Shown piece by piece: positions 22,662 through 30,532 of a DNA stretch of 64,000 nt. Position 1 is the stretch's first letter. Every line of letters begins with the position of its first letter. Below the pieces are notes generated by a model. That model saw only the letters and a program-made list of their open reading frames with translations, did no database searches and was not told the origin of the DNA. The translations under genes and the position numbers were made by a program. The DNA comes from Aliidiomarina indica (GTDB lineage: Bacteria > Pseudomonadota > Gammaproteobacteria > Enterobacterales > Alteromonadaceae), in contig NZ_JACAVQ010000007.1 in assembly GCF_015354615.1 (NCBI RefSeq), positions 60,513 through 124,512 of the forward strand. Direction: 5' to 3'.

Positions 22662-23725
22662 TAAGTATTCTTGATCGCTATATTGGTAAAACGGTTCTGG
22701 TGACATCGTTGTTAAGCCTCGTGGTGCTCACCGGACTAAGTGCGTTAATCCGATTTGTCGAGCAAATTCGAGCCATTGGTCGTGGCACCTACGACATGAC
22801 CGATGTATTAGCCTTTGTTGTATTGAGTTTCCCCCGCGACGTTGAAATGTTTTTCCCTATTGCCGCGCTTCTCGGTGGCCTCATTGGTATGGGTTTGCTC
22901 GCAAGCAATAGTGAACTTACGGTGATGATGGCAGCAGGCCGTTCTCGCTTAAACTTAATAGCATCGGTGATGAAAGCCGCTGTGGTTATGATGCTGGCCG
23001 TGTTAGTCATTGGTGAGTGGGTGGCGCCTCAACTGGAGGCGCAAGCGCGTCAGTTGAGAGCACAAGCGGTTTCGGGCGGCAGCTTGATTAGCGGTGATCA
23101 TGGTATTTGGGCGAAAGACGGTGAGCACTTTATTCATATTGGCGAAGTAGAAGATACGGGCCGATTGAGAAACGTAACCATTTATCAATTTACCGGGCGC
23201 GAGCTAGATAAAGTGGTGCATGGCGGCCGGGCAACTTATATCGGCCCTGATTGGCGCGTACACGACGCCCAGTATACAGAAGTATCTGATACCGAAGTAC
23301 GCAACTATCGTTTGGCCAGTTGGAGCTGGCGTTCAACGCTTACGCCTGAAAAGCTGGGTATTTTTACCGTTCGTCCGGAGTCACTGTCAATTTCTGGTTT
23401 GAATAGTTACGTTAATTATCTCAAAGCGAATCGGCAGGATGCGAGTCGGTATGAGTTGGCGTTTTGGCGAAAAGTAATGGTGCCCTTTACGGTAGCCGTG
23501 ATGTTACTGGTGGCATTATCGTTTATTTTTGGACCGCTGCGATCCGTGACTATGGGCGCCCGAGTGCTGCTCGGGGTAGTGACAGGCTTTGTTTTCCATG
23601 TGTTCAATGAAGTGTTTGGGCCCATCTCACAGGTGTATCAAATCCCGCCGCTGCTGGGAGCGGTATTACCAGGCCTCATATTTGCCTCAATCGCAATCTA
23701 TATCTTGAGCCGAGATCGAATTTAG
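22658..23725 (+). CDS. lptG: LPS export ABC transporter permease LptG
   Basis: Partner permease of LptF. The ATG at 22658 (MISILDRYIGKTV) overlaps the lptF stop and gives 355 residues; the long in-frame upstream extension lies inside lptF and is not used. It has the same 3+3 helix arrangement with a central jellyroll (IWAKDGEHFIHI), ending in a final helix and a short basic tail. The gene ends 11 bases before the convergent RDD gene with no clear hairpin between. Confidence 0.96.
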   Translation: MISILDRYIGKTVLVTSLLSLVVLTGLSALIRFVEQIRAIGRGTYDMTDVLAFVVLSFPRDVEMFFPIAALLGGLIGMGLLASNSELTVMMAAGRSRLNLIASVMKAAVVMMLAVLVIGEWVAPQLEAQARQLRAQAVSGGSLISGDHGIWAKDGEHFIHIGEVEDTGRLRNVTIYQFTGRELDKVVHGGRATYIGPDWRVHDAQYTEVSDTEVRNYRLASWSWRSTLTPEKLGIFTVRPESLSISGLNSYVNYLKANRQDASRYELAFWRKVMVPFTVAVMLLVALSFIFGPLRSVTMGARVLLGVVTGFVFHVFNEVFGPISQVYQIPPLLGAVLPGLIFASIAIYILSRDRI

Positions 23726-23736
23726 AGGCAGCGCAG

Positions 23737-24258
23737 TTATTTGCGCTTCCAGTTCTTATATTGATTTGCTTCAGCGGACAGCACAACCACTTCACATTGT
23801 GCGAGCCTGTCTTGCAGCGCAAGCTTGTCGCGGCTAAATAACACCCAAAGGTTACCCAAGCCGAAAAGTGCGCTGAGCGCTCGGATAAAACCTTGCTTCC
23901 AGCTAATTCGCGACCCATCGGCATTTTGCACGCGCATTCGCCATGCCCGCATGCCTAAAGTTTGCCCCCCACGCCGCCAAAAACCCGCGTAGAACAAAAG
24001 AATGACCGCAATGATATATAGCGTAAATAGTGGGTTACCTTGTACCACACTGGCATGGTCTTGGTGCTCTGCAAGCGTGATAATATCCAACGCAATAAGG
24101 CCTGACACCAGAGCGAGCACTGCGCCCGCAGCAAACATAATGACGGCAGCAACAACTAGCAAGTCATAAATAATGGCACCTATTCGGCGCCAAAAACCGG
24201 CCCGTGGAAACGCGCTAATTTCTGGCGAAAAATCTTCAGAAGAATGACTATCAGACAT
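23737..24258 (-). CDS. RDD-family membrane protein
   Basis: A 173-residue protein with an RDD domain: PRAGFWRRIGAIIYDLLVV (Arg and Asp at the start of helix 1), a second helix at about 87-107, and the third segment GGQTLGMRAWRMRV. RDD proteins are small inner-membrane proteins of mostly unknown role; some have been linked to ion transport. I chose ATG 24258 (MSDSHSSEDF) with AGGAA upstream. RDD genes often sit next to lptFG in gammaproteobacteria. Confidence 0.85.
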   Translation of the reverse strand: MSDSHSSEDFSPEISAFPRAGFWRRIGAIIYDLLVVAAVIMFAAGAVLALVSGLIALDIITLAEHQDHASVVQGNPLFTLYIIAVILLFYAGFWRRGGQTLGMRAWRMRVQNADGSRISWKQGFIRALSALFGLGNLWVLFSRDKLALQDRLAQCEVVVLSAEANQYKNWKRK

Positions 24259-24327
24259 GATGTGATGAATTCCTGAACACGAAAGAATCAGGATGATACA
24301 TGAAGCGCTCTTTTTTTTCAGCAACGC

Positions 24328-24355
24328 TTGCACCGGCCGTGATCATGGGTATAAT
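24328..24355 (+). promoter_or_regulatory. Promoter of tRNA-Leu
   Basis: TTGCAC, 16-base spacer, TATAAT, followed by a GCGC discriminator typical of growth-rate-controlled stable-RNA promoters; about 35 bases before the tRNA. Confidence 0.75.
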
Positions 24356-24394
24356 GCGCAGCGTTCTCCTCGCGAGAACGCCACCTCAAAAAAT

Positions 24395-24481
<87 letters not shown>

Positions 24482-24523
24482 TCTATACTTACATCATAAA
24501 GACTACATTATTTTTACAGCGCG

Positions 24524-24757
24524 TTGACGATCTGTCTGGCGAATCATCGAGACGCGAATCAACGCTTACGTAGCATTATTCAAACAGTGGAAACCGAAGC
24601 AAAACCAGACGAAGCGCTGGTGGCTAGCTTGCGCCAGGTTCGCGATATGGAAGTAATCAACGTGGTTGGCCAGGATCGGAGCATCATCTTAGCAAAAAAT
24701 CGAAAGTTTTCTGCCGACGCTTGGATAAATCGGTTTAACCTTTACCTCTTGACTTGA
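24524..24757 (+). CDS. Unassigned short reading frame after tRNA-Leu, possibly a remnant
   Basis: A 77-codon frame that can only start with TTG and has no clear ribosome site. The protein has a protein-like composition (SLRQVRDMEVINVVGQDRS), but I recognise no family. It may be the 3' remainder of an older gene truncated near the tRNA, or chance. The rest of the 366-base gap between the tRNA and the next gene shows nothing else. Confidence 0.25.
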   Translation: MTICLANHRDANQRLRSIIQTVETEAKPDEALVASLRQVRDMEVINVVGQDRSIILAKNRKFSADAWINRFNLYLLT

Positions 24758-24847
24758 CCGCTCCCAAGCTATTGCTAGGCTAAAAGCTGTACGTGCAAAT
24801 TTATTGAAGTAAAAGTCACGCAAACACTTTCGAGGAGGGCGGCAACT

Positions 24848-25330
24848 ATGTCGAGTCCCGAGCATAAGCAAAAAATATGGAAACTGATTAAAGATATCAA
24901 AGTAGGCATGTTAGTCACGCTGGACGGCGAGATGCCCAGGGCGCGACCCATGCACCTGGTTCAGGATGAATACGATGGCACGTTGTGGTTCTTCACTCCA
25001 CGTAGTGCGGAGAAAACGTCGGAAACGAAGCAGGACAATGATGTTTCGCTCACCTTTGCGGATCCAAAAAATGGCGTGTATGTGTCTATGTCTGGTACGG
25101 CCCGGCTGACTCAGGATCGCGAACTTATCGACAAATACTGGAATTCATTTGTTGGTGCCTGGTTTCCCAATGGTAAAGAGGACCCAGAAGTTGCAATGCT
25201 GGAGGTAGATATCCAGTTCGGTGAGCATTGGTTGGCTGATGAGAATAAGCTGTTCCAGCTTTTCGAAATAGCCAGAGCCAACATCAAAGATGAGACGCCG
25301 AACCTGGGCGAAAATGAAAAATTTGGCTAG
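24848..25330 (+). CDS. General stress protein 26-like PNPOx-fold protein
   Basis: A 160-residue cytosolic protein of the pyridoxamine 5'-phosphate oxidase-like split-barrel fold, closest in pattern to general stress protein 26 (COG3871). Family marks include VGMLVTLDGEMPRARPM near the start, LWFFTPRSAEKTSE and VSLTFADPKNGVYVSMSG. Members bind FMN or FAD; the substrate is unknown. ATG at 24848 with GAGGAGG 9 bases upstream. It stands alone between the tRNA and a hypothetical gene in the same direction. Confidence 0.85.
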   Translation: MSSPEHKQKIWKLIKDIKVGMLVTLDGEMPRARPMHLVQDEYDGTLWFFTPRSAEKTSETKQDNDVSLTFADPKNGVYVSMSGTARLTQDRELIDKYWNSFVGAWFPNGKEDPEVAMLEVDIQFGEHWLADENKLFQLFEIARANIKDETPNLGENEKFG

Positions 25331-25398
25331 TTAGTATGTGAGTCCCTAACCGAGCATTGGCATACCTATCTTTTCTTTTTACTGAGCTGGAGGCGATG

Positions 25399-25791
25399 AT
25401 GAGTGCAGAACAATATTTGCAAAGCTACCTGAAAGATCGGATCCCAAGTGGCAAGACTTTAAGTGACTTTTATGAAGCTTCAGGCAACGACAAAAAAGAG
25501 CTTCGCCAATTAGCAGATGACATTGTTGAGCTACAGACCAATGAGGCGTTGTCTGCAAGTAGCACGCAAACCAAGTCTTATGATGAACTTGCAAGTGAGC
25601 GCGCAAAAATCGTTGCCAATATGGATCTGCCGGATAGCCAGACAGATCGGGTAGAGCGGGAACGCCGACTTGATGATATCCAACAGGAAATGGAACCCGG
25701 TACTCAAGCGGGGCGCGCCAGAGACGGCAAAATAGCTGACAAAATGGATAAACTTGAGCGTCTGACTAATTCTATTTTGGAACGTATGTAA
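25399..25791 (+). CDS. Hypothetical helical protein
   Basis: Not recognised. A 130-residue, charged, mostly helical protein without signal peptide or membrane segment; segments such as DRVERERRLDDIQQEM and KMDKLERLTNSILERM look like amphipathic or coiled helices. The second of two adjacent ATGs (25399) is favoured because GGAGG lies 5 bases before it. It follows the stress-protein gene by 68 bases in the same direction and may be co-transcribed. Confidence 0.65.
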   Translation: MSAEQYLQSYLKDRIPSGKTLSDFYEASGNDKKELRQLADDIVELQTNEALSASSTQTKSYDELASERAKIVANMDLPDSQTDRVERERRLDDIQQEMEPGTQAGRARDGKIADKMDKLERLTNSILERM

Positions 25792-25845
25792 TGACATTCT
25801 CAGCAAGTATCTTTGTCAGGGAAACCGGATACTCCTCGTGGATAG

Positions 25846-25977
25846 CGTCCGGAAAGCGCCTTGAGTATCGGTGAGCGAGAAATGATCGCCGCTTATGTGT
25901 CTGCACTGAATGATTGTCAGTTTTGTTTTAACAGTCATTGGGTGTACTCGGCTGCGTTTGGCGTTGATCCAGAGTAA
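25846..25977 (+). pseudogene. AhpD-like / carboxymuconolactone decarboxylase fragment (central part)
   Basis: An open stretch without a start codon, preceded in frame by TAG (25843) and closed by TAA. It reads [18 protein letters not shown] then [19 protein letters not shown]. This is the core of AhpD-type peroxidase-related proteins: an E-R-E helix and the redox CxxCxxxH motif (CQFCFNSH). A complete family member would have flanking helices on both sides that are absent, so this is a decayed piece. Confidence 0.7.
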
Positions 25978-26014
25978 TGAGCAAGCCGGCATTCGCAGTG
26001 GCTGCCGGCGATGC

Positions 26015-26241
26015 TTTTCGAATCCCTTTGAAGGTGGCGGCGGCAGCAATGAAAGTGCGGTGACTATATGCAACTTTATTGAAGAGTCGTCTTTAGCCCG
26101 TTGATACAACGCGTCTACAAAGTGAATCGGCTTGCCTAAGCCGAGAGGAAGCCCGAGAGCGATATTTTTACCTACACGTTGAATAACTATATCAATGCAT
26201 TCACTACTTTCGGGCATTCTCTGTCCACGTTCATTGGGCAT
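26015..26241 (-). pseudogene. 5' fragment of an acetyl-CoA hydrolase/transferase gene
   Basis: From ATG at 26241, with AAGGAG 7 bases upstream, the minus strand reads a protein start whose residues about 16-68 match the N-terminus of acetyl-CoA hydrolase/transferase-family proteins: [20 protein letters not shown] followed by [20 protein letters not shown]. Full proteins are several hundred residues; here similarity stops at about residue 75 and the frame runs on as unrelated sequence to 25816. The remainder of the gene is missing, so this is a truncated relic with intact translation signals. Confidence 0.7.
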
Positions 26242-26432
26242 CGCGAAACTCCTTGTGTAGAGGGCTTCAGTTTCTCTTGTGTAAAGGAAGCATAGACATT
26301 GACTGACTGGCTGTATATCTGGTCCGGGCTGTGATCAGGCTTTGGCGTGTATTGTAAAAGCTATATGTTTTCAATGGTTTTGCGCGTTTTCCCAGATATG
26401 CTGCCCCTCGCTCACCTTGGCAGCGGGTTGAT
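26242..26432. other. Intergenic, nothing further recognised
   Basis: Part of a 740-base gap without an intact gene (25792-26530). Apart from the two gene fragments and the FNR-type box I see no coding signal or repeat here; it should contain the promoter of the fragment at 26241. Confidence 0.5.
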
Positions 26433-26446
26433 TTGATCAAGGTCAA
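26433..26446 (+). promoter_or_regulatory. FNR/Anr-type operator
   Basis: TTGATCAAGGTCAA matches the FNR/Anr consensus TTGATNNNNATCAA with one mismatch. It is 84 bases before the start of the membrane-cupredoxin-propeller gene. A site centred at -41.5 would place transcription start near 26481, with AT-rich TTAACA at 26471-26476 as a possible -10. This suggests induction at low oxygen. Confidence 0.65.
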
Positions 26447-26530
26447 TGCGTTGTTTTGCGCTGACTTGAATTAACAGCCTTTCGGCTTACTCTTATTATT
26501 CAATGATAATATTGGGGGTAGGTAGTTCGT

Positions 26531-28618
26531 ATGAGTCTATATTTGATTTTAACCATCATTCACGTGATAGGGGCAGCGATTGGCTTGGGCTCGGCGACGG
26601 CCAGTGACAGTACTTTCATGCGCGCAATTCGCAACCGGGTTGTCAGTCATGATCAGTTAGTACTTATCCGCTCGGTTTCTCATGTGGTCATGGTGGGGCT
26701 GGCATTGGTTGTGTTGACCGGCGCAGGCCTGTTACTTCACAACCCGTCTATTCTGCAGCACGACTTTTTCCAGGCGAAGATGACTGCGGTGCTGATCCTG
26801 ATTTTAAATGCCTTAGTCTTTCATACCTTTATTCACAGATTTTTGGAAAATCACTGTGAACGCGAATTATCGCCTGAAGTTATTGGTCGGAAAATGCCCA
26901 TATTTGCGGTCTCGGGAGCGATATCAGTCGTATCCTGGTATTTACCGTTAATTTTTATTGTCGCAGGTCGTACCGAGTTTAGTTTACCAGTGTATCTCAC
27001 TGTTTACTTTGTGCTTGTGGCAGGTGGTGCCGTGCTGGCTTACCTGCTGATGTCGCATATTCTTTTTTACCCAAAGAATATGCCGGAGGACAACAATTCT
27101 GATAAACCAAGATCTAAGGAACACGTTCAGGATTGCGGTCAATCTCACGCAAGCTCGTGGTGGGTTATGGCGGTTCTGATTGTTTTATTTCTGGTATTTA
27201 TTGCCTCTATTGCCGTCTCGCTCGGGCGCGTAGGTAACGTGCACGTCGTTAAAATTATTGAGAATCCGCCTTTCCTCTCTACACCAGTGCTTAGAGTTGA
27301 GCCCGGCGATCAGGTAATCTGGAGCCACGCACCTGAATACCCGGTTTCTTCAACACATCCCATTCATTTTATTGATGGTCCTGCGCGTCCATCGAGCAAT
27401 ATGCGCCCAGTGGGGCGGGAAGAAGATGGATGGGGTTTTAGCTTTGCGTTTAGTGAGCCTGGCGTTTACACCTATGTCTGTCCGACCCACCCGTATATGC
27501 TCGGTATTATTGAAGTAGGTGTCGACTCTGGGGAGACCATCGAATGGCCTCCTCAGGAAAAAATCCCTGACGAGTACGCAGGGCCGCCGCAAATTGCTGG
27601 TGTCGGTGAAATCTGGGTAAATACCCAGTTTGAGCCGGTAGAGGGCAGGGGGCCTGGCACTATCACCATTATTAATGCTGAAAACTGGGAAGTGACAGAT
27701 GTTATTTCCCATCCAACCTTCAATAATCCTCATAATTTCCGGCCTGATTACGATGGCCGCTATATCTTTCAGACGCAGTGGCATTCTGACTATCTGAATA
27801 AAATCGATATTGAGACCCGTGAGGTGGTGCAAAGTAAGGTCACTTCGGGAGCTCCTGCGGTCTCCAGAATGATTGAGATGTTACCTAACCGTGTGGGGGC
27901 CGCTCCAGCCCATGTATTCGTCGACCCCAAGCGTGAATTGTTTTATCTGACTTTAAATAATGACGGACGTGTTTACGCGCTCGACTTTGATCTCAACATC
28001 CAGCACATGATTAGCACCTCATTGGGCCCTCACGGTATATGGGTAGATCCTGAGGGGCGTTGGATGGCTGTTGCTGCAACATTGGACCAAAAGCTGGATA
28101 TTATCGACTTAGATAAAATGGAGGTAGCAAAGACCTTTGACGCCCCCGGCTTGCCCCTTGCCGCTGAAATTACCCTGGACAGTCGCTATGCGATGATCAG
28201 TATGATGCTGGAGAATAAAGTTCGCATAATCGATTTGCAGACTATGAACCATGTCAAAGATGTGGAAGTAGGTGAAATGCCAGTATGGCCACGCTCAGGG
28301 CCTTATAACGAGTATGTTTTTGTGCCCAATACGGGCAGTGCGGACATTAGCGTTATTGAACTCGACACGCTTGAGGTTGTTGCAACGCTGCCAGCTGCAA
28401 ACGGTGCACACGGAGTAACCTTCTGTCCAAATGCTGAGGGTGACTACTACGGGTATGTGTCGAACAAGTATGCAAGAACAGTTACCGTGATTGACCCGAA
28501 AAATCTTGCCACTGTGGGTAATATTGCACTACCAGAGTCTGCGTGGGGAGGGCAGGGAATCCACTGTTTCCCTGATAATATTTATGACACCCGAGTCAGA
28601 GAGCTCCATAGAACGTAA
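26531..28618 (+). CDS. Membrane protein with amicyanin-like cupredoxin and C-terminal beta-propeller
   Basis: 695 residues, three parts. (1) Residues 1-235: six predicted membrane helices at about 3-21, 52-69, 84-102, 124-145, 153-178 and 210-232. (2) About 236-330: a periplasmic cupredoxin. THPIHF (His276) and YVCPTHPYM (Cys317, His320, Met323) match the amicyanin type-1 copper ligands, including its short CxxHPxM loop. (3) About 355-690: a YVTN/YncE-like beta-propeller with repeats such as GPHGIWVDPEGRWMAVA and VTVIDPKNL; a histidine recurs at blade starts (401, 461, 501, 627, 678). Cupredoxin plus propeller recalls nitrous oxide reductase with domain order reversed and a type-1 rather than CuA site. 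Substrate unknown; copper-dependent electron transfer under low oxygen is inferred from the ligands and the FNR-type box. No partner gene is adjacent. Confidence 0.85.
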   Translation: MSLYLILTIIHVIGAAIGLGSATASDSTFMRAIRNRVVSHDQLVLIRSVSHVVMVGLALVVLTGAGLLLHNPSILQHDFFQAKMTAVLILILNALVFHTFIHRFLENHCERELSPEVIGRKMPIFAVSGAISVVSWYLPLIFIVAGRTEFSLPVYLTVYFVLVAGGAVLAYLLMSHILFYPKNMPEDNNSDKPRSKEHVQDCGQSHASSWWVMAVLIVLFLVFIASIAVSLGRVGNVHVVKIIENPPFLSTPVLRVEPGDQVIWSHAPEYPVSSTHPIHFIDGPARPSSNMRPVGREEDGWGFSFAFSEPGVYTYVCPTHPYMLGIIEVGVDSGETIEWPPQEKIPDEYAGPPQIAGVGEIWVNTQFEPVEGRGPGTITIINAENWEVTDVISHPTFNNPHNFRPDYDGRYIFQTQWHSDYLNKIDIETREVVQSKVTSGAPAVSRMIEMLPNRVGAAPAHVFVDPKRELFYLTLNNDGRVYALDFDLNIQHMISTSLGPHGIWVDPEGRWMAVAATLDQKLDIIDLDKMEVAKTFDAPGLPLAAEITLDSRYAMISMMLENKVRIIDLQTMNHVKDVEVGEMPVWPRSGPYNEYVFVPNTGSADISVIELDTLEVVATLPAANGAHGVTFCPNAEGDYYGYVSNKYARTVTVIDPKNLATVGNIALPESAWGGQGIHCFPDNIYDTRVRELHRT

Positions 28619-28637
28619 ACGCGGACAATCAGACATT

Positions 28638-28666
28638 GCGCGCGGCACAGTGTAACTGCCGCGCGC
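28638..28666 (+). terminator. Putative terminator after the cupredoxin-propeller gene
   Basis: Ten-bp GC-rich stem GCGCGCGGCA/TGCCGCGCGC with a 9-base loop, 20 bases after the stop. There is no clear T-run, so termination may be inefficient or Rho-assisted. Confidence 0.5.
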
Positions 28667-28676
28667 CCGTTAAGTA

Positions 28677-28871
28677 TTATTTTGAATCCTGACTGCGCTG
28701 TTCTGGCGCAATTTGTTTATCTGACTGATTATGAGTGCCATGGCTTTGGTGCGGCCGCCGATGATTTTCGCGGCTCTGATTTTGCTTATCTTGCACCGAT
28801 TGCTGCTGGCGACGCTCTTCTTCGCTTGTCGGTTTCTCAGTCTTGGGTGTGGACTTATTGTCATTGCTCAT
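28677..28871 (-). CDS. Small disordered hydrophilic protein
   Basis: Not recognised. 64 residues, rich in Gln, Asn, Ser, Arg and Lys with no hydrophobic core (for example EEERRQQQSVQDKQNQ), so it is probably intrinsically disordered. The case for a real gene is its start: GGAGG lies 5 bases before the second of two consecutive ATGs (28871). An equally long frame exists on the opposite strand but lacks such a start. Similar low-complexity proteins occur among stress-induced genes, which fits the neighbourhood, but that is inference. Confidence 0.5.
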   Translation of the reverse strand: MSNDNKSTPKTEKPTSEEERRQQQSVQDKQNQSRENHRRPHQSHGTHNQSDKQIAPEQRSQDSK

Positions 28872-28954
28872 CATAACCTCCGCTAGTTCACTTCGTAACT
28901 ACTGGTAAGCCTAGCGTAAATAAAATGGGTTTCCAGTTATAGTCAAGGGCTCAT

Positions 28955-29104
28955 TTACACCTTGGGTTCTACTTTGTTACGGTCTGTGCGCTTTGCTGAG
29001 TAAAGTACTTTATCAGCAAGGGCAAGAAGCTGGTCAAGCGACTGATCATTTTTGCGCTCGGAGACACCAAAACTAGAGGTCAGCTGAAAAGCTTCCGTCT
29101 CAGT
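28955..29104 (-). pseudogene. 3' fragment of a diguanylate cyclase (GGDEF) gene
   Basis: Minus-strand open stretch of 49 codons ending in TAA (28955-28957) and preceded in frame by a stop, with no start codon. It reads SSFGVSERKNDQSLDQLLAL then ADKVLYSAKRTDRNKVE, the standard C-terminal end of GGDEF domains (SxGVSE, ADxALYxAKRxGRNxV pattern). The GGDEF signature and everything upstream are missing. The product cannot make c-di-GMP. Confidence 0.8.
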
Positions 29105-29305
29105 TTAGGAGGAGTGGACACCATCACGGTACGATTCATCTGGCTATTACAGTAGCTCGTTACCCTCACGAAGCATGAGCAAAGCCTTAGCGAAGATGTT
29201 CATTGTGAATCAGCTACACCTAGTTGTTTTGTGCTAGGTTGTTCAGGTCATGTGCGCTTTCCAGCGAGCATCGCGGCCATCAGTGTTCGTCCACAATGCA
29301 TAGAA
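29105..29305. other. Intergenic, nothing recognised
   Basis: Remainder of the roughly 500-base gap between the small hydrophilic gene and the PRC-barrel gene. Only short frames with stops are present on either strand; it may be further decayed sequence of the GGDEF gene. Confidence 0.4.
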
Positions 29306-29335
29306 AAACGGCAGAGGCTTCCGCCTCTGCCGTTT
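29306..29335 (-). terminator. Intrinsic terminator of the PRC-barrel gene
   Basis: Perfect 13-bp stem AAACGGCAGAGGC with its complement, 4-base loop; on the minus strand it is followed by TTTCTA. It lies 34 bases after the stop of the gene at 29370-30323. Confidence 0.85.
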
Positions 29336-29369
29336 ATTGATGCATACATCCTAGTACACCAACACCTAA

Positions 29370-30323
29370 TTAATGACTTGCAAACTTAGGTGCCGATTTG
29401 AGATTTTCCCGAGTTACGTTTGCGTTTAATTTTTGTTCATTCTTAACACCTGAACGAGTGACATGATCCCAACTGATAGCAACGTCTTTCTGGCCAATGC
29501 CTAGAAATCCGCCAACACTCACGATAATGGCGACAATCTTGCCACTCTCGTCAATGATAAGGTCATCGACTGAGCCGATACTTTCGTTATCACTGGTATA
29601 GACATCCATGCCCATTAAGCTGTCGGTATGAAAGCCAAGTGACGGCACGGCTACGAGGTGTCCACGATTTTTCTCGCCGTGGTTATCGCTTACGTGTTGT
29701 CGATTACTTTCAGGTTGTTGCCGACGCTTCTGAGTGTCGAGTTGAGTGTCTTGCTGCACGCTTGCTTGTGCACGTTTCGGTGGGCTGTTTTGCTCACGTG
29801 GCGTGGTTTGCGCAGTACGGTATTTTTCAGGTTTTACAAAGGCTGGAGCTGCTTTAAGATCTGCGCGAGTCACATCGACCCGGAGCTCTTGCTTATCAGC
29901 GATACCTGAGCGAGTTAGATTATCCCAACCAAGGGCTACATCTTTCTCACCCATGCCAAGAAAACCACCCACACTCACTACAACAGCAACAACTTGGCCA
30001 TCCTGGCCGATAATTAGGTCTTTCACAGAACCGATGTCTTCGTTGTCGCTAGTATGTACGTTCGTACCAATGAGATTGCTAGCGTGCATGCCATTGTATG
30101 GCACAGAATCAAGGTAGCTTCGCGATGGCGAACTAGACTGATCGCGCGGGCTTGTCAGGCGATCACTATTGGCATTGGAATTTGTGCTTTGGCTAATTTG
30201 CGGGCTTTGCGCGAAACGACCATCTTCGAGGTCGGTTGCGTTATGTGCAAGCGCAGAGCTAGCACTGAGCGTAAGCAGTGGAGTAACCAATGCGTAAAAA
30301 GCAAATGTATGTAACTTTTTCAT
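29370..30323 (-). CDS. Exported protein with two PRC-barrel domains
   Basis: A 317-residue protein with signal peptide (cut after SSALA, about residue 26), a low-complexity Ser/Gln/Asn linker and two PRC-barrel domains at about 80-145 and 235-300. The copies are near repeats: both contain a TSDNE(D/S)IGSV block, VVSVGGFLG(M/I)G(E/Q)KDVA and a W-D-x-x-TRSG segment. PRC barrels are small beta domains found in RimM, photosynthetic reaction centres and many stress-linked proteins of unknown role. Start ATG 30323 has AAAGGAG upstream, preferred over an upstream ATG. It faces a related single-domain gene at 32504 across two Crp/Fnr genes. Confidence 0.85.
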   Translation of the reverse strand: MKKLHTFAFYALVTPLLTLSASSALAHNATDLEDGRFAQSPQISQSTNSNANSDRLTSPRDQSSSPSRSYLDSVPYNGMHASNLIGTNVHTSDNEDIGSVKDLIIGQDGQVVAVVVSVGGFLGMGEKDVALGWDNLTRSGIADKQELRVDVTRADLKAAPAFVKPEKYRTAQTTPREQNSPPKRAQASVQQDTQLDTQKRRQQPESNRQHVSDNHGEKNRGHLVAVPSLGFHTDSLMGMDVYTSDNESIGSVDDLIIDESGKIVAIIVSVGGFLGIGQKDVAISWDHVTRSGVKNEQKLNANVTRENLKSAPKFASH

Positions 30324-30532
30324 ATGTATCTCCTTTGAGACAGATTTGTTATTCGAACGACTTGCTCGAAATAACAGCTTCATCACTGCGTTCCTTTTCC
30401 AATATCATTACTGGCAAGGGGTTGAATCGCCATTTAGGTAAGTGATTCTCGATGAACCACTAGGGTACGCTGTGAAAAGGAGGGGAGTCGGTTCGCTGTC
30501 GCACGTAGGAAACAATAAAAACGTGTGCTGTA

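Noticed and set aside
25910..26104. Plus-strand 64-codon frame across the fragment junction
   Set aside because: It runs out of frame through the AhpD-like fragment and antisense through the hydrolase fragment; no start signal.
28682..28876. 64-codon plus-strand frame opposite the small hydrophilic gene
   Set aside because: It has no ribosome site and its start is inside a hairpin region; the opposite strand has GGAGG correctly placed.
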